From Pseudomonas capeferrum (GTDB taxonomy: Bacteria > Pseudomonadota > Gammaproteobacteria > Pseudomonadales > Pseudomonadaceae): a stretch of DNA of 64,000 nt. The stretch lies in the NCBI RefSeq assembly GCF_013523055.1, contig NZ_JAAMQM010000017.1, positions 62,001 to 126,000 of the forward strand. Reading direction: 5' to 3'. Position numbers and translations under genes: made by a program. The notes under the pieces are model-generated. The model did not search any database. It worked only from the letters and a program-made list of their open reading frames with translations, and was not told where the DNA came from. Within the stretch, counting starts at the first letter, position 1; each line of letters starts with the position of its first letter. Below, one piece after another: positions 32,886 through 40,583 of this stretch.

Positions 32886-35030
32886 ATGCCCAGCAACAAG
32901 ACGGATGCGCCGAAGGAAAGCCAAGTCGCCGGTACGCAGACCCCCGACCGTGCCAATACCAACGCCAAGCTGCAAAGCCTCGAAGACGTTCGCAGCGATG
33001 CGACTGGCCAGGCCTTGCGCACCAACCAAGGCGTAAAGATCGCTGACAATCAGAATACGCTGAAAGTCGGAGAGCGCGGTCCCTCGCTGCTCGAAGACTT
33101 CATCATGCGCGAGAAGATCACTCACTTCGACCATGAGCGTATCCCGGAGCGCATCGTCCATGCTCGTGGCACGGGCGCGCATGGGTATTTCCAGAGCTAT
33201 GGCAACCATGCCGCGTTGACCAAGGCCGGTTTCCTGCAGGATCCCGAAAAGGTCACCCCGGTATTCGTCCGCTTCTCGACCGTCCAGGGCCCGCGTGGCT
33301 CGGGCGATACCGTGCGTGACGTACGCGGCTTCGCCGTGAAGTTCTACACCGACGAGGGCAACTTCGATCTGGTGGGCAACAACATGCCAGTGTTCTTCAT
33401 CCAGGACGCGATCAAGTTTCCCGACTTCGTCCATGCGGTGAAACCCGAGCCGCACAACGAAATCCCTACCGGTGGCTCGGCTCACGACACCTTCTGGGAC
33501 TTCGTCTCCCTGGTGCCCGAGTCGGCCCACATGGTGATCTGGGCCATGTCCGACCGCGCCATTCCGCGCAGCCTGCGCATGATGGAAGGCTTCGGCGTGC
33601 ATACCTTCCGCCTGATCAACGCCGAAGGCGTTTCCAGCTTCGTCAAGTTCCACTGGAAGCCGCGTCAGGGGGTGCATTCTGTCCTGTGGGACGAAGCTCA
33701 GAAACTGGCAGGCAAGGACACGGACTATCACCGTCGAGATCTCAGGGAGTCTATCGAGACTGGCGACTATCCGGAGTGGGAACTGGGGGTGCAGATCGTT
33801 TCGGCCGAAGACGAGCACAAGTTCGAATTCGACTTGCTCGATCCGACCAAGATCATTCCCGAGGAACTGGTTCCGGTAACACCGCTGGGCAAGATGGTGC
33901 TCAATCGCAACCCGGACAACTTCTTCGCCGAAGTCGAGCAGATCGCCTTCTGCCCGGGCCATATCGTGCCAGGCATCGACTTCACCAACGACCCGTTGCT
34001 GCAGGGTCGTCTGTTCTCCTATACCGATACTCAGCTCAGCCGCCTGGGTGGACCGAACTTCCACGAGATTCCGATCAATCGTCCGGTGGCGCCCAACCAC
34101 AACAACCAGCGCGATGCCTTGCACCGCACCCGTGTGGACAAGGGCCGAGCTTCCTACGAACCCAACTCCATCGATGGTGGCTGGCCGAAGGAAACGCCGC
34201 CGGCCGCACAGGATGGCGGTTTCGAGAGCTTCCACGAGCGTATCGATGCGCACAAGATCCGTCAGCGCAGCGAATCCTTCAGCGATCACTTCTCCCAGGC
34301 ACGCCTGTTCTTCCAGAGCATGAGTCCGAACGAGCAGCAGCACATCATCAAGGCCTACAGCTTCGAGTTGGGCAAGGTAGAGCGCGAGCATATCCGCGCA
34401 CGTGAAGTGAACGAGATTCTCGCCAACATCGACCTCAAGCTGGCGGCGGCCGTGGCGGAAAACCTCGGTCTGCCAGCGCCCACGGCCGGCACGGTACAGG
34501 TCAAGCAGATGAGCCTGGCGCAGTCGCCCGCGCTGAGCCAGATGAACCATCCCGGCACGATCGGCATCAAGGGGCGCAAGGTCGCGCTGCTCGTGGCCAA
34601 TGGCGTCGACGGCGCCAGTGTCGACAAGCTGGTCAAGGCGCTGGAAGCACAGAGCGCCAAGGTCTTGCTGCTGGGGCCATCATCGGCACCGGTGAAGACG
34701 GCGGACGGCAAGGCGTTGCCGGTAGATGCCTCGATGGAAGGCATGCCTTCGGTCATGTTCGACGGTGTCTGGGTGCCGGCTGGTCAGGCATCGCTGGAAG
34801 CCTTGGGCAAAAGCGGCCTCGCCAAGCATTTCCTGCTCGAAGCCTACAAGCACCTGAAGCCGATGGGCCTTGCCGCCCAAGGCAAGACGTTGCTGGACGC
34901 GCTGGGCCTGCAGGAAGATACCGGTCTGTTGCTGGGCGACGATCAGCCGGTCTTCGAGAAATTCTTCGAGGCGCTGAAGCAGCATCGGGTGTGGGCGCGG
35001 GAAGCGGCGGCCGAGGCCATTCCGGCCTGA
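32886..35030 (+). CDS. katE: Large-subunit monofunctional catalase HPII
   Basis: The 714-residue catalase is of the large (clade 2) type. The catalytic His lies in ERIVHARGTGAHGYF, the Asn in FFIQDAIKFPDF and the proximal Tyr in LFSYTDTQLSRLGGPNF. Residues about 565-714 add the flavodoxin-like (class I GAT-like) C-terminal domain found only in large catalases (GRKVALLVANGVDGASVDKLVKAL). It decomposes H2O2 in the cytoplasm, usually in stationary phase under RpoS. The start ATG has GAGGAGAGCCAGCC upstream. It is monocistronic, with a strong terminator after it. Confidence 0.97.
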   Translation: MPSNKTDAPKESQVAGTQTPDRANTNAKLQSLEDVRSDATGQALRTNQGVKIADNQNTLKVGERGPSLLEDFIMREKITHFDHERIPERIVHARGTGAHGYFQSYGNHAALTKAGFLQDPEKVTPVFVRFSTVQGPRGSGDTVRDVRGFAVKFYTDEGNFDLVGNNMPVFFIQDAIKFPDFVHAVKPEPHNEIPTGGSAHDTFWDFVSLVPESAHMVIWAMSDRAIPRSLRMMEGFGVHTFRLINAEGVSSFVKFHWKPRQGVHSVLWDEAQKLAGKDTDYHRRDLRESIETGDYPEWELGVQIVSAEDEHKFEFDLLDPTKIIPEELVPVTPLGKMVLNRNPDNFFAEVEQIAFCPGHIVPGIDFTNDPLLQGRLFSYTDTQLSRLGGPNFHEIPINRPVAPNHNNQRDALHRTRVDKGRASYEPNSIDGGWPKETPPAAQDGGFESFHERIDAHKIRQRSESFSDHFSQARLFFQSMSPNEQQHIIKAYSFELGKVEREHIRAREVNEILANIDLKLAAAVAENLGLPAPTAGTVQVKQMSLAQSPALSQMNHPGTIGIKGRKVALLVANGVDGASVDKLVKALEAQSAKVLLLGPSSAPVKTADGKALPVDASMEGMPSVMFDGVWVPAGQASLEALGKSGLAKHFLLEAYKHLKPMGLAAQGKTLLDALGLQEDTGLLLGDDQPVFEKFFEALKQHRVWAREAAAEAIPA

Positions 35031-35101
35031 TGCATGAGCTGGGGCCGGGTCGTGCTCGACACGGCCCTGTCACTCCGGCGTTGCTCCGTGATCACTGAAT
35101 G

Positions 35102-35135
35102 ACCAAAGGGCCGCTTGACGGCCCTTTTGGTTATT
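35102..35135 (+). terminator. Intrinsic terminator of katE
   Basis: CCAAAGGGCCG (35103-35113) pairs with CGGCCCTTTTGG (35119-35130) around loop CTTGA, followed by TTATT. The stem is about 11 bp with its A-run upstream and T-run downstream, so it could also work for transcripts from the opposite strand. Confidence 0.8.
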
Positions 35136-35212
35136 CAAAGACTTGGCCCGTTTAGGCGCAGCGCCACAAGTGATGCGCAGTTGCTCACATTTGGGCAGTC
35201 CAATTCAGGTGG

Positions 35213-35926
35213 TCAGGAGCGATGGGGAATCAGCACCACCTGCGCCGGGAGCGCACGCTGGACCTCGTGGCGCTGCTCCAGATCGAAGGCGCTGTCGAGT
35301 TTCTGCACGCGCTTGCCGAGCAGTGTCTTGAGCCAGGGCGCATCCTGCGTACGCGGTACCTGGAACACTACCTCGCAGCGGTAGTTCACCACATCGGCGG
35401 CAATGTCATCGAGCTGGCGGCGCAGGCCGACGATATCCGTGGTCTTCAAGGCTACTACGGTGCTGGAGGCTGTCGGGTCGATTAGACGCGCGGCTGGCTT
35501 GGCTTCCGCCGCCTTGAGGGCTGCCTCGGCTTTTTCCAGCTCGGCCTTGCGCGCGTGGGTGATGGCGCCATTGACGCCCCCGGTCAATGCGGGCGCTTGC
35601 GGCATCAGGGCCCTGGCGCGGGCCAGCGCGGTGGCCGCGGCATTCACGTCGCCCTTTTGCAGCACGATCTGGCTGCGCTGCAGATAGGCTTCGGCCAGTT
35701 GGCGCTGGTATTGCTCCAGGCGCTCGTCATCGGGCGACTGGTTCTGCAATGTCGCCAGCTGATCTTCGGCGGTGGCCAATTCGTTACTGGTGATGCTCTG
35801 CTGCAACTGTTCCCAGCCATCGGGCGGAATGAGCGCCTTCGGCTGCTCGACCGGGGCGCTCGAACAAGCCCCCAGGATCAAGGAAAACACGGCAAGGAGC
35901 AGATAACGGGTGGCGAACGGCTTCAT
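35213..35926 (-). CDS. Lipoprotein with TPR-like helical domain (PA5502 position)
   Basis: The 237-residue lipoprotein has signal MKPFATRYLLLAVFSLILGAC with lipobox LGAC (C21). Residues 40-150 are helical and Ala/Gln/Leu-rich (QLATLQNQSPDDERLEQYQRQLAEAYLQRSQIVLQKGDVNAAATALARARAL), like one to three TPR units. A small C-terminal part contains NYRCEVVFQVPR. It lies between katE and the znu genes, as in other pseudomonads where the znu, lipoprotein and met genes are adjacent. The function is unknown. Confidence 0.87.
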   Translation of the reverse strand: MKPFATRYLLLAVFSLILGACSSAPVEQPKALIPPDGWEQLQQSITSNELATAEDQLATLQNQSPDDERLEQYQRQLAEAYLQRSQIVLQKGDVNAAATALARARALMPQAPALTGGVNGAITHARKAELEKAEAALKAAEAKPAARLIDPTASSTVVALKTTDIVGLRRQLDDIAADVVNYRCEVVFQVPRTQDAPWLKTLLGKRVQKLDSAFDLEQRHEVQRALPAQVVLIPHRS

Positions 35927-36061
35927 TCCTGCGACTCTCTATTTGCGCAAAAAGCGAGCAAGTCTACACCCAGGCGCGCACGCTCGAAAACAAGTCTTAC
36001 AGACCCTTCCCAGGCGAGGCCTGCAGCTCGGACGTGCGTGTCCTTGAGGTGCGTCACCTGA

Positions 36062-36844
36062 TCAGCGCTTGGGCAAGGCCAGGCTCAGCAAGAATAGCAC
36101 CGCCGCGCAGACCACGATCGACGGCCCCGCGGGGGTGTCCTTGAACCAGGAGAGAGCCAGGCCACCGCATACGGCCGCCACCCCCAGTACACTGGCCCCC
36201 AGGGCCATCTGCTCCGGCGAACGGGCATGACGCTGTGCCGCGGCAGCGGGAATGATCAGCAAGGAGGTGATCAGCAGCACGCCGACGATCTTCATGGCCA
36301 CCGCGATCACGACCGCGATCAATAGCATCAGCGCCATGCGCAAGGCGGCCACGGGCAGCCCTTCGACCATGGCCAGTTCCTCATGGACGGTAATGGCCAG
36401 CAACGGCCGCCAGAGGGCGGCCAGCAGCACCAGGACCAGTGCGCTACCGCCCAGGATCCAGCCCAGCTCGGCGGGGCTGATCGCCAACAGGTCGCCGAAC
36501 AGGTAGGCCATGAGGTCGATGCGTACATCGTGCATGAAGCTCAGCACCACCAGGCCCAGCGAGAGCGTGCTGGGCGCCAGGATCCCCAGCAAGGTATCGG
36601 AGGCCAGTGGTTGGCGTTGTTGCAGGGTCACCAGGAGAATCGCCAGCAACAGGCAGCCGATCGTGACCGCCAGTGCCGGGCTGACATCCAGGACAAAGCC
36701 CAGGGCTACGCCAAGCAACGCGGCATGCGACAGGGTATCGCCGAAGTAGGCCATGCGCCGCCAGACCACGAAGGAACCCAGGGGACCGGCCACCACCGCC
36801 AGGGCCAGACCTGCAAGCAGGGCATAAAGAAGAAAATCAGCCAT
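36062..36844 (-). CDS. znuB: Zinc ABC transporter permease
   Basis: The 260-residue inner-membrane protein has about seven or eight helices and the ABC-3 permease landmarks GPLGSFVVWRRMAYFGDTLSHAALLGVALG, HDVRIDLMAYLFGDLLAI and the coupling region near MLLIAVVIAVAMKIVGVLLITSLLIIPAAAA. It forms the membrane pore of ZnuABC. The start ATG at 36844 overlaps the end of znuC by 8 bases, which ties its translation to znuC. It is last in the zur-znuC-znuB operon. Confidence 0.96.
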   Translation of the reverse strand: MADFLLYALLAGLALAVVAGPLGSFVVWRRMAYFGDTLSHAALLGVALGFVLDVSPALAVTIGCLLLAILLVTLQQRQPLASDTLLGILAPSTLSLGLVVLSFMHDVRIDLMAYLFGDLLAISPAELGWILGGSALVLVLLAALWRPLLAITVHEELAMVEGLPVAALRMALMLLIAVVIAVAMKIVGVLLITSLLIIPAAAAQRHARSPEQMALGASVLGVAAVCGGLALSWFKDTPAGPSIVVCAAVLFLLSLALPKR

Positions 36845-37610
36845 GCTTGCAGTGCTCTCCGTGGACATGGGTGCCAGGTGCGACCACCGAGCCATGCAGG
36901 TCGTGGCTGTGGTCATGATGATGGTGGTAGACGGCCAGGCTCGGTGCGTTCTTGCCGAACAGCTCGACGAAGGCCGGATCCCCGCTGACCTGTTCCGGAT
37001 GGCCGGAGCAGCAGACATGGCGATTGAGGCAGACCACCTGGTCAGTGGTGCTCATCACCAGGTGCAGATCGTGGGAGACCATGAGTACGCCGCAACCGTG
37101 GCGATCTCGCAGGCGCGTGATCAGTCCGTACAGCTCGGCCTGGCCAGCGACGTCGACACCCTGCACAGGTTCGTCGAGCACCAGCAGCTGCGGCTTGCGC
37201 AGCAGTGCGCGGGCCAGCAGAACCCTCTGCATTTCGCCGCCGGAGATGTTCTGTACCGGATTGTCGATGACCTGCTCGGCCCCGACCTCCTTGAGTGCGG
37301 CGACCGCGGCCACGCGGTCGACGCCGGGTACCAGGCGCAGAAAGCGCAGTACCGACAATGGCAGCGTGGCGTCCACCTGGATCTTCTGCGGCATGTAGCC
37401 GACGCGCAGGCGCGGCTTGCGCCAGACCGTCCCGCGGTGCGGCTTGAGCAGGCCGAGCACGGCGCGTACAAGGGTCGTCTTGCCCGCGCCGTTGGGCCCG
37501 ATCAGCGTGACGATCTGACCAGGCGAGACACTCAGGTCGATGCTGTCGAGTACGGCTTCTCCGGCAAAGGTGACACCGACCTGTTCGAGTCGGATCAAGC
37601 TGTCGCTCAT
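36837..37610 (-). CDS. znuC: Zinc ABC transporter ATP-binding protein
   Basis: The 257-residue ATPase has Walker A GPNGAGKT (38-45), signature ISGGEMQRVLLARAL, Walker B LLVLDEPVQGVD and switch His in MVSHDLHLV. The C-terminus is His-rich (YHHHHDHSHDLHG … HVHGEHCKHG), as usual for zinc transport ATPases, and could sense or store zinc. The start overlaps the zur stop by 4 bases. Confidence 0.96.
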   Translation of the reverse strand: MSDSLIRLEQVGVTFAGEAVLDSIDLSVSPGQIVTLIGPNGAGKTTLVRAVLGLLKPHRGTVWRKPRLRVGYMPQKIQVDATLPLSVLRFLRLVPGVDRVAAVAALKEVGAEQVIDNPVQNISGGEMQRVLLARALLRKPQLLVLDEPVQGVDVAGQAELYGLITRLRDRHGCGVLMVSHDLHLVMSTTDQVVCLNRHVCCSGHPEQVSGDPAFVELFGKNAPSLAVYHHHHDHSHDLHGSVVAPGTHVHGEHCKHG

Positions 37611-38092
37611 GCCGCGCTCCGGCAGTTGCCGCACAGGCCCACGACCTCCACGGTCTGGGCCTCGACCCGGAAGCCGACGGCTTCGGCGCTGCTGACGATG
37701 GCTCCGCTGATGCTTTCCTGTTCCAGCTCGATGGCGACATGGCATTCACGGCAGATCAGGAACTGACCCTGATGCGAGTGCTCGGGGTGGCTGCAGCCGA
37801 TGAAGGCATTGAGCGAGGCGATGCGGTGCACCAGGCCGTTTTCGAGAAGGAAGTCCAGCGCGCGATACACGGTCGGCGGCGCGGCGCGGCGGCCATCCTG
37901 CTCGCTCAGCACGGCGAGGATGTCGTAGGCACCCATGGGCTTGTGGCTCTGCCACACCAGCTCTAGCACACGGCGGCGCAGAGCGGTCAGGCGCAGACCC
38001 TGGCGGACACAGATGGCGTCGGCTTCGGATAGCGCACTGTGGACACAGTGGGAGTGATCATGGGGGCGGTGGGCCAACAGCGTGATGGACAT
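37607..38092 (-). CDS. zur: Zinc uptake regulator (Fur family)
   Basis: The 161-residue Fur-family repressor has a winged-helix part (LTALRRRVLELVWQSHKPMGAYDILAVLSEQ; PPTVYRALDFLLENGLVHRI) followed by a metal-binding dimerisation domain with HPEHSHQGQFLICRECHVAIELE and C-terminal CGNC. CREC and CGNC supply the structural zinc. With zinc bound it represses znuA and its own operon. Its gene heads zur-znuC-znuB, divergent from znuA across 66 bases. Confidence 0.96.
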   Translation of the reverse strand: MSITLLAHRPHDHSHCVHSALSEADAICVRQGLRLTALRRRVLELVWQSHKPMGAYDILAVLSEQDGRRAAPPTVYRALDFLLENGLVHRIASLNAFIGCSHPEHSHQGQFLICRECHVAIELEQESISGAIVSSAEAVGFRVEAQTVEVVGLCGNCRSAA

Positions 38093-38118
38093 GGGCAGCG
38101 ACGGTTCTGGTTAGAGAC

Positions 38119-38131
38119 GTTATTATGTTAC
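38119..38131. promoter_or_regulatory. Probable Zur operator between zur and znuA
   Basis: GTTATTATGTTAC is an imperfect palindrome of the GTTAT-N3-(A/G)T(A/T)AC kind used by gammaproteobacterial Zur (consensus around GTTATAnTATAAC). It sits centrally in the 66-base gap shared by the divergent zur and znuA genes, 27 bases from the zur start and 28 from the znuA start, so one bound repressor could block both. Confidence 0.55.
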
Positions 38132-38158
38132 CTGTTTTTGGTCTGTCGAGTATTCACC

Positions 38159-39097
38159 GTGTCCCGATTCTCCACGCTTTTTGTCGCTTTTATTACCTTC
38201 GCCGGGCTCGGTCAGGCGCATGCCGATGTTCGTGTCCTGACCAGCATCAAGCCCCTGCAACAGATTGCCGCGGCTGTGCAGGAAGGCGTCGGCAGCCCTG
38301 ACGTGCTGCTGCCGCCTGGCGCATCGCCGCACCACTATGCGCTGCGCCCTTCGGATGTACGGCGTGTGGCTGACGCAGACCTGTTGTACTGGATAGGCCC
38401 GGACATGGAGAACTTCCTGCCCCGCGTTCTCGGTACCCGCAGTAAGCCGAGCGTTGCGGTGCAGAGCCTGCCGCAGATGCAGCTGCGGCATTTCGGCGAG
38501 GACAGCCACTCTCACGAGCAGGCCCACGAAGATGCTCACCAAGCCCATGACGGACACGATCATGACCACCGTCCCGGGAGCCTGGACGCCCATCTGTGGC
38601 TGTCGTCGGCCAACGCCCGGATCATCGCGGCCAGGATGGCACAGGACCTGGCTGCCGCCGACCCCGCCAATGCCAGCCGCTATCAGGGCAACCTGCAAGC
38701 GTTTACCCAGCGTCTGGATAGCTTGGATCAGCGCATCAGGACACGGGTGGCCAAGGTAGCGGGCAAGCCTTACTTCGTCTTCCATGAGGCATTCGACTAT
38801 TTCGAAGCAACCTACGGCCTGAAACACACCGGTGTGTTCAGCGTGGCTTCGGAAGTCCAGCCGGGTGCCCAGCATGTGGCAGCCATGCGCAAGCGATTGC
38901 AGGAGGTAGGCAAGACGTGCGTATTCAGCGAGCCGCCGCTGCGACCGCGTCTTGCCGAAACCCTGACGGCCGGCTTGCCGGTGCGCCTGGCGGAGCTCGA
39001 TGCGCTGGGCGGTACCGAGACGGTGGATGCTCATGGGTACGAGCAGTTGCTGGAAAACCTGGGAAATGATTTGGCGAACTGCCTCGAGCAGCTGTAA
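38159..39097 (+). CDS. znuA: Zinc ABC transporter substrate-binding protein
   Basis: The 312-residue cluster A-I binding protein has a signal peptide (residues 1-22, ending QAHA). Zinc ligands are recognisable in PPGASPHHYALRPSD (H58/H59), DAHLWLS (H145) and FHEAFDYF. A His/Asp/Glu-rich loop at 111-137 (HSHEQAHEDAHQAHDGHDHDH) is typical of ZnuA and thought to capture zinc. The start is GTG 38159; the upstream frame overlaps the control region. It is transcribed alone, divergent from zur. Confidence 0.95.
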   Translation: MSRFSTLFVAFITFAGLGQAHADVRVLTSIKPLQQIAAAVQEGVGSPDVLLPPGASPHHYALRPSDVRRVADADLLYWIGPDMENFLPRVLGTRSKPSVAVQSLPQMQLRHFGEDSHSHEQAHEDAHQAHDGHDHDHRPGSLDAHLWLSSANARIIAARMAQDLAAADPANASRYQGNLQAFTQRLDSLDQRIRTRVAKVAGKPYFVFHEAFDYFEATYGLKHTGVFSVASEVQPGAQHVAAMRKRLQEVGKTCVFSEPPLRPRLAETLTAGLPVRLAELDALGGTETVDAHGYEQLLENLGNDLANCLEQL

Positions 39098-39121
39098 AGC
39101 CGATACGTCGGGCCTGGCCTA

Positions 39122-39169
39122 ATGCCAGCCAGACAGGAAGATCGAATGATGCTTCTGCCTGACTGGCAT
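39122..39169 (+). terminator. Hairpin after znuA
   Basis: ATGCCAGCCAGACAGGAAG pairs, with a few mismatches, with CTTCTGCCTGACTGGCAT across a 12-base loop, between the convergent znuA and thrB genes. No T-tract follows on either strand. Confidence 0.5.
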
Positions 39170-39200
39170 CACGAGGCGGGCGGTATGCCCGCCCCCTCGT

Positions 39201-40151
39201 TCAAAGAGCGAATGGCAAGCGCAGGGTGACCTGTTGCCGCGCGGCCAGGCGTGCCTCGAACTCTGCCGGGTCGTGGATCATCACGTCCATGCCGGCGAAC
39301 GACTCCGCGGCGATCAAGCGCGACAGCCAGAAGCGCACGCAGGCCACTCGCAGCATCAACGGCCACAGCTCGGCCTCGCTGGCGGTAAAGGGACGCAGGG
39401 TCGCATAGGCGCCCAGCAGGGCTTGCGCCCGAGGAACGTCGATGCGTCCCTGCTCGTCGCAGCACCAGTCATTCAGGGTAATGGCGATGTCGTAGAGCAT
39501 CGGCCCCGAACAGGCGTTGTAGAAATCGATCACGCCTGTCAGGTGGGTCCCTTCGAACATCACGTTGTCGCGGAACAGGTCGGCATGCAGGTTGGCCCGT
39601 GGCAGCGCCATGATCTGTGCCTTGGCGCTGCCGATCTCTGCCAGGGCTGCCTGCAGCAAGGTTTGCTGCGCCGGGTTCAAGCGCGGCATGAGCTCTTCGC
39701 CGCACGCCTGCATCCAGTCGAGCCCCCGATCGGTGCGACGCTCGATGATCTGCCCGCGGGTAGCCAAGTGGATGTGTGCCAGCAGCTCGCCGACCTGGGC
39801 GCAATGCTGGCTGTTGGGCGACTTGATGTGCTTGCCGGATAACCGCGGCTGGAGCAGCGCGGGTTTGCCGGCTACCTCGCGCAACGCGTTGCCGTCACGG
39901 TCACGCAGCGCATAGGGGACCGGCATGTCGGCGTCATGCAGCACGTCGAGCAGTTCGATGAAGAACGGCAAGTCTTCGCTGGGGCCACGTTCGACCAATG
40001 TCAGGACGAACTCCCCCTGTTCCAGGCTGATGAAGAAATTGCTGTTCTCGGTCCCGGCGGCGATACCCTGGAAGTCCAACAGACGGCCGAGGCCATACGG
40101 CGCCAGGAAGGTTTCCAGCTCAGGCCGGGTCAGGGGGGTGAAGACTGACAT
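39201..40151 (-). CDS. thrB: Homoserine kinase (APH-type ThrB)
   Basis: The 316-residue enzyme phosphorylates L-homoserine in threonine synthesis. It belongs to the aminoglycoside-phosphotransferase-like class: the catalytic loop is ANLHADLFRDNVMF, with a DFYNAC metal/DFG-like motif after it. The N-lobe has SVFTPLTRPELETFLAPYGLGRL and the glycine-rich GIAAGTENSNFF. Length and motifs are standard for Pseudomonas ThrB. The start ATG at 40151 is preferred over the one two codons upstream. It is downstream of the DUF2782 gene with a terminator between. Confidence 0.96.
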   Translation of the reverse strand: MSVFTPLTRPELETFLAPYGLGRLLDFQGIAAGTENSNFFISLEQGEFVLTLVERGPSEDLPFFIELLDVLHDADMPVPYALRDRDGNALREVAGKPALLQPRLSGKHIKSPNSQHCAQVGELLAHIHLATRGQIIERRTDRGLDWMQACGEELMPRLNPAQQTLLQAALAEIGSAKAQIMALPRANLHADLFRDNVMFEGTHLTGVIDFYNACSGPMLYDIAITLNDWCCDEQGRIDVPRAQALLGAYATLRPFTASEAELWPLMLRVACVRFWLSRLIAAESFAGMDVMIHDPAEFEARLAARQQVTLRLPFAL

Positions 40152-40154
40152 GAT

Positions 40155-40192
40155 CAAAAAATGCCCATGCGGGCACTTCCCTTTGGAAGTGC
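40155..40192 (-). terminator. Double-hairpin terminator of the DUF2782 gene
   Basis: Read on the minus strand, GCACTTCC-AAAG-GGAAGTGC is followed at once by GCCC-GCAT-GGGC and then A plus six T residues. Two adjacent stems with a T-tract make a convincing intrinsic terminator between DUF2782 and thrB. Confidence 0.75.
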
Positions 40193-40220
40193 CAGGTTGA
40201 TTTGAAAAGTGCGCGCTACC

Positions 40221-40508
40221 TTACCACTCGAAGATCTTCCACGATGGAATCAGCATGTCCGGCTGGTCGGATCTCACGAAATTGCCCTCCGAACCATCAG
40301 CGCGCACCAGGAAATAAGGCTTGCCGCTCTTGGGCGTCACCTTGATCGCATACAGGAAGCCGTTCTGACGGTACTCCTGAATGGTCTTGTCGCCTTCCGT
40401 GCGAATGGTCACCTCGGGATCTGCCGAGGGGGCGTCGTCCGCCGCCAGGGTGACGACCGGCATGGTGGCCAGCAGACCGAGCAGTAACAGGCGTGTGGGT
40501 GTGCGCAT
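40221..40508 (-). CDS. DUF2782 exported protein
   Basis: The 95-residue protein has a signal peptide (residues 1-22, TRLLLLGLLATMPVVTLA) followed by ADDAPSADPEVTIRTEGDKTIQEYRQNGFLYAIKVTPKSGKPYFLVRADG, the conserved block of DUF2782. The family is found next to polA in many Gammaproteobacteria; the function is unknown. It is divergent from polA (75 bases). Confidence 0.93.
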   Translation of the reverse strand: MRTPTRLLLLGLLATMPVVTLAADDAPSADPEVTIRTEGDKTIQEYRQNGFLYAIKVTPKSGKPYFLVRADGSEGNFVRSDQPDMLIPSWKIFEW

Positions 40509-40583
40509 GATAACCTTGTCCCTTTGTCGTCATTGATTCCGGTTATTCTAGCGCCGGACCCGTCGAAAAGGTTGATTCTGCTC